A DNA stretch of 64,000 nucleotides from JAALLB01 sp964502215. Its GTDB lineage: Bacteria; Pseudomonadota; Alphaproteobacteria; Rhizobiales; Rhizobiaceae. Location of the stretch: positions 1-64,000 of the forward strand of contig CAZCUN010000011.1 of the NCBI GenBank assembly GCA_964502215.1, written 5' to 3'. A program made the position numbers and the translations under genes. Under the pieces are notes generated by a model. The model saw only the letters and a list, made by a program, of their open reading frames with translations, was not told where the DNA came from and searched no databases. Of the stretch, positions 17,744 to 26,079 are shown in pieces; within the stretch, counting starts at the first letter, position 1; each line of letters starts with the position of its first letter.

Positions 17744-19812
17744 TGGAAAACCTCAACATTATTTTTGCACCTGAGCTACCACTATGGGTGCTAATTATCC
17801 TCACAGGCGCAATTGCACTTTTATGTCTTTTTGGCTTGTTTAAACAATTAAGAGGAAGTTTCGTTAGATTGATTGCAGGGGCATTAGTAGCCCTTGCTTT
17901 GTTTAATCCGTCTTTATTACAAGAAGACCGCTCCCCTCTCAAAACAATCATTCCTTTAGTAATTGATGAGACGACCAGTCAACGCCTAAATGATCGCGGT
18001 CAACAAACAGCAAGTGCGGCTGATGATATTCGTAAGCAATTTGAAAAACTGGATAACTTTGAGCTACGAGAAATAAACGTTTCTGACCAAGTTTCGCAAA
18101 CAAGTGATGTTTCATCTGCCCTCTTTGGTGCGCTTAACAATGCCATGCAAGATGTCCCTACCGATCAAATGGGCGGTGCTATTTTCATTACAGATGGTCA
18201 AGTGCATGACATCCCTAAAAACAAAGAACAAAGCAATATTACAGGCCCACTTCATGTGATTGTCACAGGCAAGAAAGATGAGCGTGATAGGCGCATTGTC
18301 TTGAAAAACGCTCCCAAATTTGGGGTCGTTGGAGAAAGCCAAGAAATAATCTACGAACTCGAAGAAACAGGTTTTTCAAACCGCTCACCAGTTGAAGTAA
18401 CAATCAGTCTTGATGGCGAAATCGTAGCCGTTGATGAAGTGATTGCGGGCGAAGAAGCATCCTTTATTTTTGATGTCCCACATGGCGGCAAGAATATCAT
18501 CGAACTAAGTGCAACAGTTGCAGACAATGAAATTTCAGAAATCAACAACCGAACATTCACCACCCTTAATGGCATTCGCGAAAACCTGCGCGTACTTCTC
18601 GTATCTGGTGAGCCACACGCAGGCGAGCGCACTTGGCGTAATTTACTAAAATCAGATGCATCAGTTGATCTGGTTCATTTTACAATTCTGCGTCCACCAG
18701 AAAAACAAGACGGCACTCCAATCAATCAGCTTTCACTGATTGCTTTTCCAACGCGTGAATTGTTTGTTCAAAAAATTGACGAGTTTGATCTAATTATTTT
18801 TGACAGATACAAGCGTCGTGGTGTTTTACCAGTGCTTTATTTTGATAACATCGCTCGCTATGTCCGTGATGGTGGTGCTGTCTTAGTGGCAGCAGGGCCT
18901 GAGTATGCTGATAACCTTAGCATTGGTGCAACCCCGCTTAATAGCATACTACCAGCTATCGCAGATGGTCAGGTAACAGAAGCACCGTTCATCCCACGCA
19001 TTCCTGAAACAGGGCAAAAACACCCCGTGACGCGTGACCTTGATGGCTGGAATGAAGACAAGCCAAAATGGAGCCGTTGGTTCCGTTCAATTGGTGTCAA
19101 TCAAATTGGCGGTGAAAGTGTTATTGAAAATGAAAAAGGCGAACCTGTCCTGATGCTTCAGCGCCAAGATGAAGGGCGTGTAGCTTTATTCTTATCAGAC
19201 CATGTTTGGCTATGGTCACGTGGCTTTGAAGGCGGAGGCCCGCATGTACAATTACTGCGCCGTCTTGCTCACTGGCTTATGAAAGAACCAGAACTTGAAG
19301 AAGAACGCCTTACCGCAGAAGCGAATGGAAAAACCCTTACCCTTACCCGTCAAACACTGGGTGAAAAACCAGAAGACGTTATTATCATAGCCCCATCTGG
19401 CGAAAGTCAAACATTGCAATTTGATGAGGCTGGTACAGGCATCTGGAAAGCAGAAGCACAAGTTGAACAAATTGGTCTTTATCGAACCACAAGTGGCGAA
19501 TTTACTGCCCTTGCACAAGTAGGCCCTGCAAACCCGCGTGAACTAGCAGCTGTTATCAGTACAACTGAATTACTAGCGCCTATCGCGAAAGAAACATCAG
19601 GCTCAATTCAGCGCTTAGAAGATCAAGGCATCCCACGCCTTCTCCAAATTAGCGAAAACGCCACAGCAAGCGGTAGAGGATGGGCAGGTCTAGTGAATAG
19701 TAATGCGAGTGTCCTAAATGGGGTATTTCGCATTCCGCTTTTCACAGGATTAATTGGCCTCGCCCTTTTATTGCTTGGGTTTGCTTCTATGTGGTTTAGA
19801 GAAGGCAGATAG
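17743..19812 (+). CDS. Membrane protein with GATase1-like extracytoplasmic domain
   Basis: 689-aa protein. Two N-terminal helices (WVLIILTGAIALLCLFGLF and RLIAGALVALALFNP) are followed by a VWA-like part, an Ig-like/CARDB-like part (~190-280), and a glutamine-amidotransferase-like domain (LLVSGEPHAGERTWRNLL, ~285; IARYVRDGGAVLVAAGPEY, ~370) without an evident catalytic Cys triad. One C-terminal helix ends the protein (FTGLIGLALLLLGFASMWF). It is the last gene of the MoxR cluster, overlapping its predecessor by 3 bp. I recognise the synteny, not a function. Confidence 0.8.
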   Translation: MENLNIIFAPELPLWVLIILTGAIALLCLFGLFKQLRGSFVRLIAGALVALALFNPSLLQEDRSPLKTIIPLVIDETTSQRLNDRGQQTASAADDIRKQFEKLDNFELREINVSDQVSQTSDVSSALFGALNNAMQDVPTDQMGGAIFITDGQVHDIPKNKEQSNITGPLHVIVTGKKDERDRRIVLKNAPKFGVVGESQEIIYELEETGFSNRSPVEVTISLDGEIVAVDEVIAGEEASFIFDVPHGGKNIIELSATVADNEISEINNRTFTTLNGIRENLRVLLVSGEPHAGERTWRNLLKSDASVDLVHFTILRPPEKQDGTPINQLSLIAFPTRELFVQKIDEFDLIIFDRYKRRGVLPVLYFDNIARYVRDGGAVLVAAGPEYADNLSIGATPLNSILPAIADGQVTEAPFIPRIPETGQKHPVTRDLDGWNEDKPKWSRWFRSIGVNQIGGESVIENEKGEPVLMLQRQDEGRVALFLSDHVWLWSRGFEGGGPHVQLLRRLAHWLMKEPELEEERLTAEANGKTLTLTRQTLGEKPEDVIIIAPSGESQTLQFDEAGTGIWKAEAQVEQIGLYRTTSGEFTALAQVGPANPRELAAVISTTELLAPIAKETSGSIQRLEDQGIPRLLQISENATASGRGWAGLVNSNASVLNGVFRIPLFTGLIGLALLLLGFASMWFREGR

Positions 19813-19828
19813 AAGTATCTATTTATGT

Positions 19829-20329
19829 CTACTCGTACCGACGCGCTTGTCCTTTAAATTTTTCTTTTGCGCCATCCACCAATGGGCAAATTAAAATTCT
19901 TGAAGGATCAGCAGGCCCCGGGAATTCTATTTGACCATAGTTGACTTGTTCAAAACCAAATTTCTTATAGTAATCAAGATCACCCACTAAAATTATTGCC
20001 TCGTGCCCTGCTTCACGCGCACTCTGAATCGCTTTATTCATCAGACTTGCTCCAAGCCCATCATTCTTATAATCAGGCGAAATCACAAGCGGACCAAGCA
20101 ACAAAGCAACATCCTCTCCTATTAAAATTTTTGTAAGCTTGACAGAACCAGCAAGTTTACCACTTCGATGTAATGTAAAAGACAACTCTGGTTCATGCGC
20201 CACGCCCTCACGCAATCTAAAAGCCGAACGTGCGAAACGCCCAGGCCCAAATGCAATTGCGGCTAACTGTTCAACAGCTTCATAATCATCAGGAGATTCG
20301 GTTTGGATAATATCTGTTAGAGAATTCAT
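19829..20329 (-). CDS. GNAT N-acetyltransferase (YhbS-like)
   Basis: 166-aa single-domain GNAT enzyme. The acetyl-CoA-binding region is visible as LLLGPLVISPDYKNDGLGASLMNKAI (~residues 85-115), and a later strand has YYKKFGFEQV (~142), as in YhbS-type acetyltransferases. Substrate unknown. The ATG at 20329 is preferred over a TTG 30 nt upstream. It converges on the MoxR cluster with 16 bp between stops. Confidence 0.82.
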   Translation of the reverse strand: MNSLTDIIQTESPDDYEAVEQLAAIAFGPGRFARSAFRLREGVAHEPELSFTLHRSGKLAGSVKLTKILIGEDVALLLGPLVISPDYKNDGLGASLMNKAIQSAREAGHEAIILVGDLDYYKKFGFEQVNYGQIEFPGPADPSRILICPLVDGAKEKFKGQARRYE

Positions 20330-20555
20330 AATTTCAGGCTTTTCAAAAGGTATGGTCAAACCCTTTCCTGACTTTATCAGTACAAAAGGTTACACGAGCA
20401 AAATCATGCGCTTGGGGCGCAAGGTGGTTCGTCGTCGTAATGTAATTTTATTAAACATCATGTCCTCTTGTCTAAGATTTGCAGTTCCTATCATGCAATT
20501 GAACTTGCGTCCATTGGAAAATATTATTCTGGTAAATGGGTGTCTTGTAACGTAC

Positions 20556-21017
20556 TCACCAATATTCAGACGGCACCTGGTTAAAGTAAACTTCTTGCAA
20601 ACGGTTTAAATTTCCCTTGGTAATATCGGCAGGAAGATCATCAATGGCAAAGAAACCTATTTCTTTTATTTCTTTATTTGGCGTAAATGCTTCTGCTTGA
20701 TGCCATTTCATAACTTTAAAAAGCACAACATGATCACGCTTTGAAGCTGAGTTATTTTTATGAATAGAAATCAATTCTGGTAACTCTAAAACTTCAATAC
20801 CAGTCTCCTCTTGTAATTCCTTTGTTGTAGTTTGCGCAAGTGTTTCGCCCGTTTCCACCCCACCCCCTGGAAGATACCACCCCTCTACATAAGTATGCTT
20901 AACCAACAACACTTCACGCTTGTCATTTTCCACAATAACCCTAACGCCAAGTGTCATGGGACGCGTAAAAAGAAAGAAAGTATGAAACAGTTTACGAAGG
21001 AATTTACTATCAGCCAT
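20556..21017 (-). CDS. NUDIX hydrolase
   Basis: 153-aa NUDIX protein. The Nudix box is GGGVETGE-x7-KELQEETGIEV (~residues 55-80), preceded by VLLVKHTYVEGWYLPG, which resembles the subgroup acting on nucleoside diphosphate derivatives. Substrate specificity is not predictable. Start placed at ATG 21017; the ORF could extend 15 nt upstream. The ~225 bp between this gene and the GNAT gene shows no convincing feature. Confidence 0.8.
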   Translation of the reverse strand: MADSKFLRKLFHTFFLFTRPMTLGVRVIVENDKREVLLVKHTYVEGWYLPGGGVETGETLAQTTTKELQEETGIEVLELPELISIHKNNSASKRDHVVLFKVMKWHQAEAFTPNKEIKEIGFFAIDDLPADITKGNLNRLQEVYFNQVPSEYW

Positions 21018-21088
21018 AAGAAGCACTATCAATTATCAGGTTAAAATTCATCCTTGCCGCAATGCAAAAGCAATAGTAAGCAAGCAGG

Positions 21089-21976
21089 ATGTTTCGTATA
21101 GCCCATATATCAGATGTCCATCTTGGGCCTTTACCGCCAGTTAAATTTCATCAACTGGCAAGTAAACGTATCACAGGATATCTAAACTGGAAGTTAAACC
21201 GCAAAAGCGTTTTGGCTGGTGATTACTTAGGCGGCATCCTTGCTCATATTCAAAGTCAACCAATAGACCACATTGCAGTCACTGGTGATTTAATAAATCT
21301 TTCGCTACCAGATGAATATCAAACCGCAAAGAACTTCTTAAAGCGTCTGGGCGAACCTGAAAATATTACGGTCAATTGTGGTAATCATGATGCATATGTG
21401 CCCTCAGCCATACAAAAATCAATCAATCATTGGACACCTTATTTATCTGGAGACGAAAAGCAAATCTCTTCACCAAAAGATTATCCAATTTTGCGCAAGC
21501 GCGGAGATATAGCAATCATTGCGTGCAATTCTGCTGAAGCAACATTGCCATTTTTTGCAACAGGATACTTTAGAAAAGAACAAGCAAAACGCCTTGAAAG
21601 TATCTTACAGCAAACAAAAGATATGTACCGTATTGTGATAATCCACCACCCACCGATTGAAAATGCAACCCCTTGGTATAAGCGCCTTATTGGGGATGCG
21701 CTTTTTCGTGACGTGATATCAAAAAATGGTGCAGAACTTGTTTTGCATGGGCACACGCATCTTGATACTAAAAATCAAATCGATGGGCCAAATGGGAAAG
21801 TTCCAGTCATATGCGTGCCAGCAGCAGGCAATGCTCCCAATGGTCATAAACCTGCAGGGCGTTATAATTTATTTTCAATTTCTAAGACTAAATCTGGCTG
21901 GGCAACAACCTATGAAGAATACGGTTTTACGAATGAAACAGATGGCATTAGCCAAATCTCAAGCCAGCAGTTTTAA
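21089..21976 (+). CDS. Metallophosphoesterase
   Basis: 295-aa calcineurin-like phosphoesterase with all five metal-ligand blocks: HISDVHLG (~6), VTGDLIN (~56), NCGNHDAY (~92), IIHHPP (~185) and LHGHTHLD (~218). These coordinate a dinuclear Fe/Mn centre. The substrate (cyclic nucleotide, phospholipid or other) cannot be assigned. Converges with the next gene, the stops overlapping by 4 bp. Confidence 0.85.
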   Translation: MFRIAHISDVHLGPLPPVKFHQLASKRITGYLNWKLNRKSVLAGDYLGGILAHIQSQPIDHIAVTGDLINLSLPDEYQTAKNFLKRLGEPENITVNCGNHDAYVPSAIQKSINHWTPYLSGDEKQISSPKDYPILRKRGDIAIIACNSAEATLPFFATGYFRKEQAKRLESILQQTKDMYRIVIIHHPPIENATPWYKRLIGDALFRDVISKNGAELVLHGHTHLDTKNQIDGPNGKVPVICVPAAGNAPNGHKPAGRYNLFSISKTKSGWATTYEEYGFTNETDGISQISSQQF

Positions 21977-22680
21977 CGTACCCACTGAACAATCTGCTCC
22001 ATCAATCCGAACCACACTATAATAAACAATATACCTGAGCCACCAAGCAGGCCTAATACAAACCATATAAAAAGTGAGAGAGTTGAATGCTGAGGTTTGC
22101 TCACAGCTGAACTTATTGTCTCATGCTTAGCGAGATGCTCAACCTGCAAACCTTTATTTGCATCAACCGAAACATCAGGTTTTTCAATCTTATTCTCTTC
22201 TAATCTTTTAAGCCTGCTGTCTGATTTTGCATCAATCATTTGCGAAAGTGACAGCCAATCCCCTTCAATCATACGCTCACGGTCTAATAATCTTTCGGCA
22301 ATATATGCCGTAACAATCTCCCCCATCTTATGGCGGTTATCGGTCTTACCAAGTATCACACGCCCCATCCGCGTATCTTTTACAAACTCGTATTCGCGAC
22401 TATCATCACCCACACGAACAAAAGAAGTCATATCAACCCAAAGCTTTGGCATATCCCCTTTTGAAAGAGCAAACTCAAACTGTTCATTGTCATAAGGAAT
22501 ATCATCTAGAACTGACTTCACATCATCATACAAAAGCTCAAGCCGAGAGAGTTTTGAACTTTTTAGTTGCACAACGACATCATCGCGGTCAGCCTGTGCA
22601 GAACGAATTTTATTCATCGCTAAGTTGAGATCATGAACACGACGTTCAATATCTTCAGCTTCCATTTCTTCTTTAATCAT
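21973..22680 (-). CDS. Conserved hypothetical with C-terminal membrane anchor
   Basis: 235-aa protein I do not recognise. The N-terminal half is charged and helical (VHDLNLAMNKIRSAQADRDD), with a central block SKGDMPKLWVDMTSFVRVGDD and MGEIVTAYIAERLLDRERM. A low-complexity linker leads to one C-terminal transmembrane helix (LSLFIWFVLGLLGGSGILFI). It has tail-anchored topology with the bulk in the cytoplasm. ATG 22680 chosen over a TTG two codons earlier. Confidence 0.7.
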   Translation of the reverse strand: MIKEEMEAEDIERRVHDLNLAMNKIRSAQADRDDVVVQLKSSKLSRLELLYDDVKSVLDDIPYDNEQFEFALSKGDMPKLWVDMTSFVRVGDDSREYEFVKDTRMGRVILGKTDNRHKMGEIVTAYIAERLLDRERMIEGDWLSLSQMIDAKSDSRLKRLEENKIEKPDVSVDANKGLQVEHLAKHETISSAVSKPQHSTLSLFIWFVLGLLGGSGILFIIVWFGLMEQIVQWVR

Positions 22681-22755
22681 ACTCAAAACTCACAGTTACG
22701 CGTTGTTAACTATAATATTTGGGGAATTTTGAGTGAAATGCAAGCTAAACGCGTT

Positions 22756-24096
22756 TTATGCCCGCCCAAACAAGATATTACTCACCAGTTTATCGCGTCC
22801 ATAAACATCTTTATGAAATTTGATTTTTCCACCATCCGCCCAAGCAGTAAAATACGTTAGGTGAACGGGAATAGGCTTTCTAAGCTTTATTCTTTGCGTT
22901 TTTGGATTAGTAAGGATTTTCTTCATTTTAGAAACACTCAGTGCACGGCGCCCAAAAACCTTCTCCGTAAATTCCAACGGGTTCTGCACCCGAATACAGC
23001 CATGAGAGAATGCTCTTGCATTTTGAGAAAATAAATTCTTTGCCTGCGTATCATGCAGATAGACATTGAACTTGTTCGGAAACATTATTTTCACCTGACC
23101 AAGCGCATTATTATCGCCCGGTTGCTGAACAATCTTAAACGGAAAATCTTTTCCATTAACAGAATGCCAGTCTACCGAATTCGGGTTCATCACAGGCGCA
23201 TCCGCTTTCCAACTTGTGTGAACCTTATAATTGTTACGCTCAAGAAAACCTGGGTCCTTACGAAGCTTTGGTAAAATTTCATTACCCGCAATTGAGCGTG
23301 GCACAGTCCATGTCGGATTAAAGTCTGCATATTGAATAGTATGAGAAAACATTGGTGTTTTAAAGAACGGCTTGCCAACAACAACACGGCGACGGTCAAT
23401 CATCTTCCCGCCCTCGACAACCTGCACTTCAAAAGCCGCCTGATTAACAAGCACATGCTTTTTACCAAGTGAACGCGGCAACCAGCGCCAGCGTTCCATA
23501 TTCACAATAATTTGGCGAGCTTTAGCACCTCTTGCTCCCGCCAATGCTTTGCGCAAAGCAAGGTATTGCGGATGGCTTGGACGCAATTGAGAAATAACTT
23601 TTGCAGGGCCACGCTTTCTAGCCACATCTAACCAACCTTTAATATCTGCTTTCTTTCGCGAAATAATAATATCAGGCTCAGAAACCGCAGGTGACGTTCG
23701 ACCTGCTGATAAGTCACGCCCAAACTTCCAAAAAGCTTGCGACAAATAAAGCTCCGCTTTAGCAAGATCTTTACCTTTTAAACTTTGTATATTTTTTGGA
23801 AGAGCAGAAATATAATCACGCGGTTCAAGCCCATCAGAGCCTGCCGCCTGCAAAACCTTGACCAGCTCAACACCTTCTTTATTCAGGCCTTTCTTACCAG
23901 TCCAAAGCCCTTTACCTAATCGCCCGCGATAATATTTTTTCAAAGGGCCAAGATCGACAACATCACCATTAAATTTAAGCGCATCGCCACGCAAAACACT
24001 TGCAACATTTGCAGCACTAACAGGCGTAGCTGTTGCAGCAAACCCAAAGGCCAGTGATGTTCCAAGAAACGATCTACGTGAAAGATTTAAAGTCAT
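22756..24096 (-). CDS. L,D-transpeptidase (YcbB/LdtD-like), Tat-exported
   Basis: 446-aa peptidoglycan cross-linking enzyme (3-3 linkages) or Braun-type attachment enzyme. A twin-arginine signal (LSRRSFLGTSLAFGFA) ends near TPVSA-AN. The middle contains a peptidoglycan-binding-like helical part (LQAAGSDGLEPRDYISALP, ~95) and then the YkuD domain. The catalytic motif is SHGCIRVQNP (~365), with the Cys nucleophile and the upstream His in VYLHDTQAKNLF (~345). The C-terminal extension HLTYFTAWADGGKIKFHKDVYGRD is characteristic of YcbB-type LDTs. Confidence 0.9.
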   Translation of the reverse strand: MTLNLSRRSFLGTSLAFGFAATATPVSAANVASVLRGDALKFNGDVVDLGPLKKYYRGRLGKGLWTGKKGLNKEGVELVKVLQAAGSDGLEPRDYISALPKNIQSLKGKDLAKAELYLSQAFWKFGRDLSAGRTSPAVSEPDIIISRKKADIKGWLDVARKRGPAKVISQLRPSHPQYLALRKALAGARGAKARQIIVNMERWRWLPRSLGKKHVLVNQAAFEVQVVEGGKMIDRRRVVVGKPFFKTPMFSHTIQYADFNPTWTVPRSIAGNEILPKLRKDPGFLERNNYKVHTSWKADAPVMNPNSVDWHSVNGKDFPFKIVQQPGDNNALGQVKIMFPNKFNVYLHDTQAKNLFSQNARAFSHGCIRVQNPLEFTEKVFGRRALSVSKMKKILTNPKTQRIKLRKPIPVHLTYFTAWADGGKIKFHKDVYGRDKLVSNILFGRA

Positions 24097-24355
24097 TTAT
24101 GAAGCCTACCTATTTTGTGTTTCACGGGGTTGAAATACATTTTAACAGTATCGCAATTCAACTTGAATGAAAACTGAATACGCCAACATAGCGTGAATGT
24201 GATGCATAACGGATATATTACGTGATGAAACATCGTTTGATTTCAGGGTCGGAAAATCACCTAAAATCAAGCCAAAACGTGCCGCATTCAAAATCCATCT
24301 TATGCTCAGTCGCAACAAGCAATAATGCCTACGCGACAAAACAGGAGTAAAGATC

Positions 24356-24577
24356 ATGAAGAAACTTATTCTAGCACTAGCATTTTCAGGATTTGCAACA
24401 GGCGCCTCTTTTGCCCAAGCAAGTTTTGAATCAATTGATGTCGACCAGAGTGGTGGCGTGACATTAGCAGAAGCAGGCGCTGCGGGTCTTTTATGGACTA
24501 AAGAACAGTTCGATTCAGCAGATAAAAATGCAGACGGCGCACTTGATGTCGATGAATTTGCTGCGGCAATTCAATAG
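24356..24577 (+). CDS. Small secreted EF-hand protein
   Basis: 73-aa protein with a cleavable signal peptide (MKKLILALAFSGFATGASFA) and two EF-hand-like loops: DVDQSGGVTLAEA (~28) and DKNADGALDVDE (~58). The second loop is canonical. It is expected in the periplasm. A good RBS (ACAGGAG, ~8 nt before the ATG) and a terminator hairpin after the stop support a single-gene transcript. Preceded by ~260 bp without a gene. Confidence 0.8.
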   Translation: MKKLILALAFSGFATGASFAQASFESIDVDQSGGVTLAEAGAAGLLWTKEQFDSADKNADGALDVDEFAAAIQ

Positions 24578-24610
24578 TGACTTTATAACCTGAGGCAACT
24601 TTAATAACTG

Positions 24611-24634
24611 CCCCGCTGATTAAATTCAGCGGGG
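24611..24634. terminator. Hairpin terminator shared by convergent genes
   Basis: Perfect 9-bp stem CCCCGCTGA / TCAGCGGGG with a 6-nt loop, followed on the + strand by TTTATA. It lies after the EF-hand gene. Its right arm reaches the stop codon of the oppositely oriented transaminase gene at 24626. Confidence 0.8.
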
Positions 24635-25546
24635 TTTATAATACTTAATCACCTCAATCAACTCACCACGATTATGCCAATCCCAATATGTCTGAGTAAT
24701 TTTCTCAGCCATTGGCCCAGGCACATCATTGCATAAAATACGGTCATTAACCCGCGTCACTGGTACAGGCCCACCTGCGGTTGTAGCAGTGAAAACTTCT
24801 TCAGCTGATAAAAACTCTTCTGCGGTGATGTCTTTCACCTCATGCGGAAGTCCAAGCTCTGCACAAATTTCAAGTACGGTTTTACGGCTAATCCCTTCCA
24901 ACATTCCAGAACGCGGCGTGATTACTTTACCATCAACAATAGCAAAAATATTAAAGCCCGGGCCTTCGGTTACAAAGCCATCATCATCTAAAAGCACAGC
25001 CGTATCATAACCTGCATCAAGCGCTTCAAATAAACCTTTGGTCATATCGCCCCAATGGTAATTTTTAACCGTTGCATCAACAGATGCCATGCCAATGCGC
25101 TTTGCGGTTTCACTGAGTAAAATATGTGCACCACGCTTGGCAACATCTTGCGGAATAACCCATATAAAAGGCACAACCCAAGCATAAAAATGATTGTTCG
25201 TGAGGCGCGGATCACGCGTTCCAGGAATGGACGGCGTACCACGACTGGCAACCATCGAAACATAAGCTGATTGCAAACCAGACGCCCCCACCATCTCATG
25301 CAAGATGCGCTTAATCTCTTCACGCGATTGCGGAATATCAAGACGTAATTTTTCAATTGATGCCATAAATCGATCGAGATAATCATCAATACGGAAGAAC
25401 TTCCCCTCCCACACATGCACAACATCATAAGTAATATCAGAACGCGTCAGCCCCCAATCAAGAACAGAAATTTTGGCGTCTTGAATGGGAATAATCTCGC
25501 CATTCATCCATGCAGCACCATTGGAGAAGTTAGATTGTTTTTGCAT
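24626..25546 (-). CDS. Fold-type IV PLP transaminase, (R)-amine transaminase-like
   Basis: 306-aa class IV aminotransferase. The catalytic lysine is in VKNYHWGDMTKGLFEALD (~residue 165). PLP-phosphate binding residues are in TEGPGFNIFAI (~200) and ATTAGGPVPVT (~258). The N-terminal part GLTRSDITYDVVHVWEGKFF and the block above look closer to (R)-selective amine:pyruvate transaminases than to IlvE (no FEGIRAY-like motif) or D-alanine transaminase. It overlaps the GNAT gene by 17 bp downstream of leuA, so a role linked to leucine or branched-chain metabolism is also possible. Substrate is an inference only. Confidence 0.8.
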   Translation of the reverse strand: MQKQSNFSNGAAWMNGEIIPIQDAKISVLDWGLTRSDITYDVVHVWEGKFFRIDDYLDRFMASIEKLRLDIPQSREEIKRILHEMVGASGLQSAYVSMVASRGTPSIPGTRDPRLTNNHFYAWVVPFIWVIPQDVAKRGAHILLSETAKRIGMASVDATVKNYHWGDMTKGLFEALDAGYDTAVLLDDDGFVTEGPGFNIFAIVDGKVITPRSGMLEGISRKTVLEICAELGLPHEVKDITAEEFLSAEEVFTATTAGGPVPVTRVNDRILCNDVPGPMAEKITQTYWDWHNRGELIEVIKYYKPR

Positions 25547-26075
25547 ACATTAACGTGTCTCTTGGCTCTGTTGATATATTCGGGTGGATAAAATATTTCT
25601 TCAATTTGCCTTCAAAAACCATTCCAGCATTTTCCATAACTTTTGCTGACCCTAAATTCTCTACATCACAAAAAGCTTGAGCACGAAAAACCCCCTCTTG
25701 CAACAATGCCCAATCAACTAGGTATTTCAAAGCTTCAGACATATACCCTTTATTCCAATGATCTTCTGCAAGCAGATATCCAAACCCCACAGAAAATGAC
25801 TTTAAAGGCAGCATACCAATTACACCGACAGGAGTATTAGGTGTGTCCTTTAATTCAATTATAAAATCATAATTGGAGCAAGCCAGCCATGCATCAATCC
25901 TGTTTTGTAAAAAGCTCTCGGTTTCCGTCAAACTTTGATGCGCAACCCAAGACATATACTTTGGAAAATCAGGCTTCGATGTCCAAGAATGAAAGATAAT
26001 TGGAGCATCTTCCATAACAGGTTTTCGTAGAACTAATCTTTCGGTTTCTATTCGTTCTGGAGGGCAAGGTAACAT
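25530..26075 (-). CDS. GNAT N-acetyltransferase (RimJ/RimL-like)
   Basis: 181-aa acetyltransferase of the RimJ/RimL type: IETERLVLRKPVMEDAPIIF at the N-terminus, VGFGYLLAEDHWNKGYMSEALKYLVDWA (~105-130, acetyl-CoA loop) and LGSAKVMENAGMVFEG (~150). It sits between leuA (4 bp) and the transaminase (17-bp overlap), so the three are probably co-transcribed. ATG 26075 preferred; a GTG at 26102 would overlap leuA. Acceptor unknown. Confidence 0.8.
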   Translation of the reverse strand: MLPCPPERIETERLVLRKPVMEDAPIIFHSWTSKPDFPKYMSWVAHQSLTETESFLQNRIDAWLACSNYDFIIELKDTPNTPVGVIGMLPLKSFSVGFGYLLAEDHWNKGYMSEALKYLVDWALLQEGVFRAQAFCDVENLGSAKVMENAGMVFEGKLKKYFIHPNISTEPRDTLMYAKTI

Positions 26076-26079
26076 TGAT

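Noticed and set aside
13020..19812. MoxR cluster as an anti-phage system
   Set aside because: Partners (DUF58, BatA-like, DUF4159) and surrounding housekeeping genes match the usual envelope-associated MoxR cluster, with no nuclease or effector.
20352..20609. 85-codon + strand ORF between the GNAT and NUDIX genes
   Set aside because: Basic, low-similarity translation, overlaps both neighbours and lacks a ribosome binding site.
24142..24357. 71-codon reverse ORF upstream of the small EF-hand gene
   Set aside because: Covers the promoter and RBS of the EF-hand gene and has no protein-like composition.
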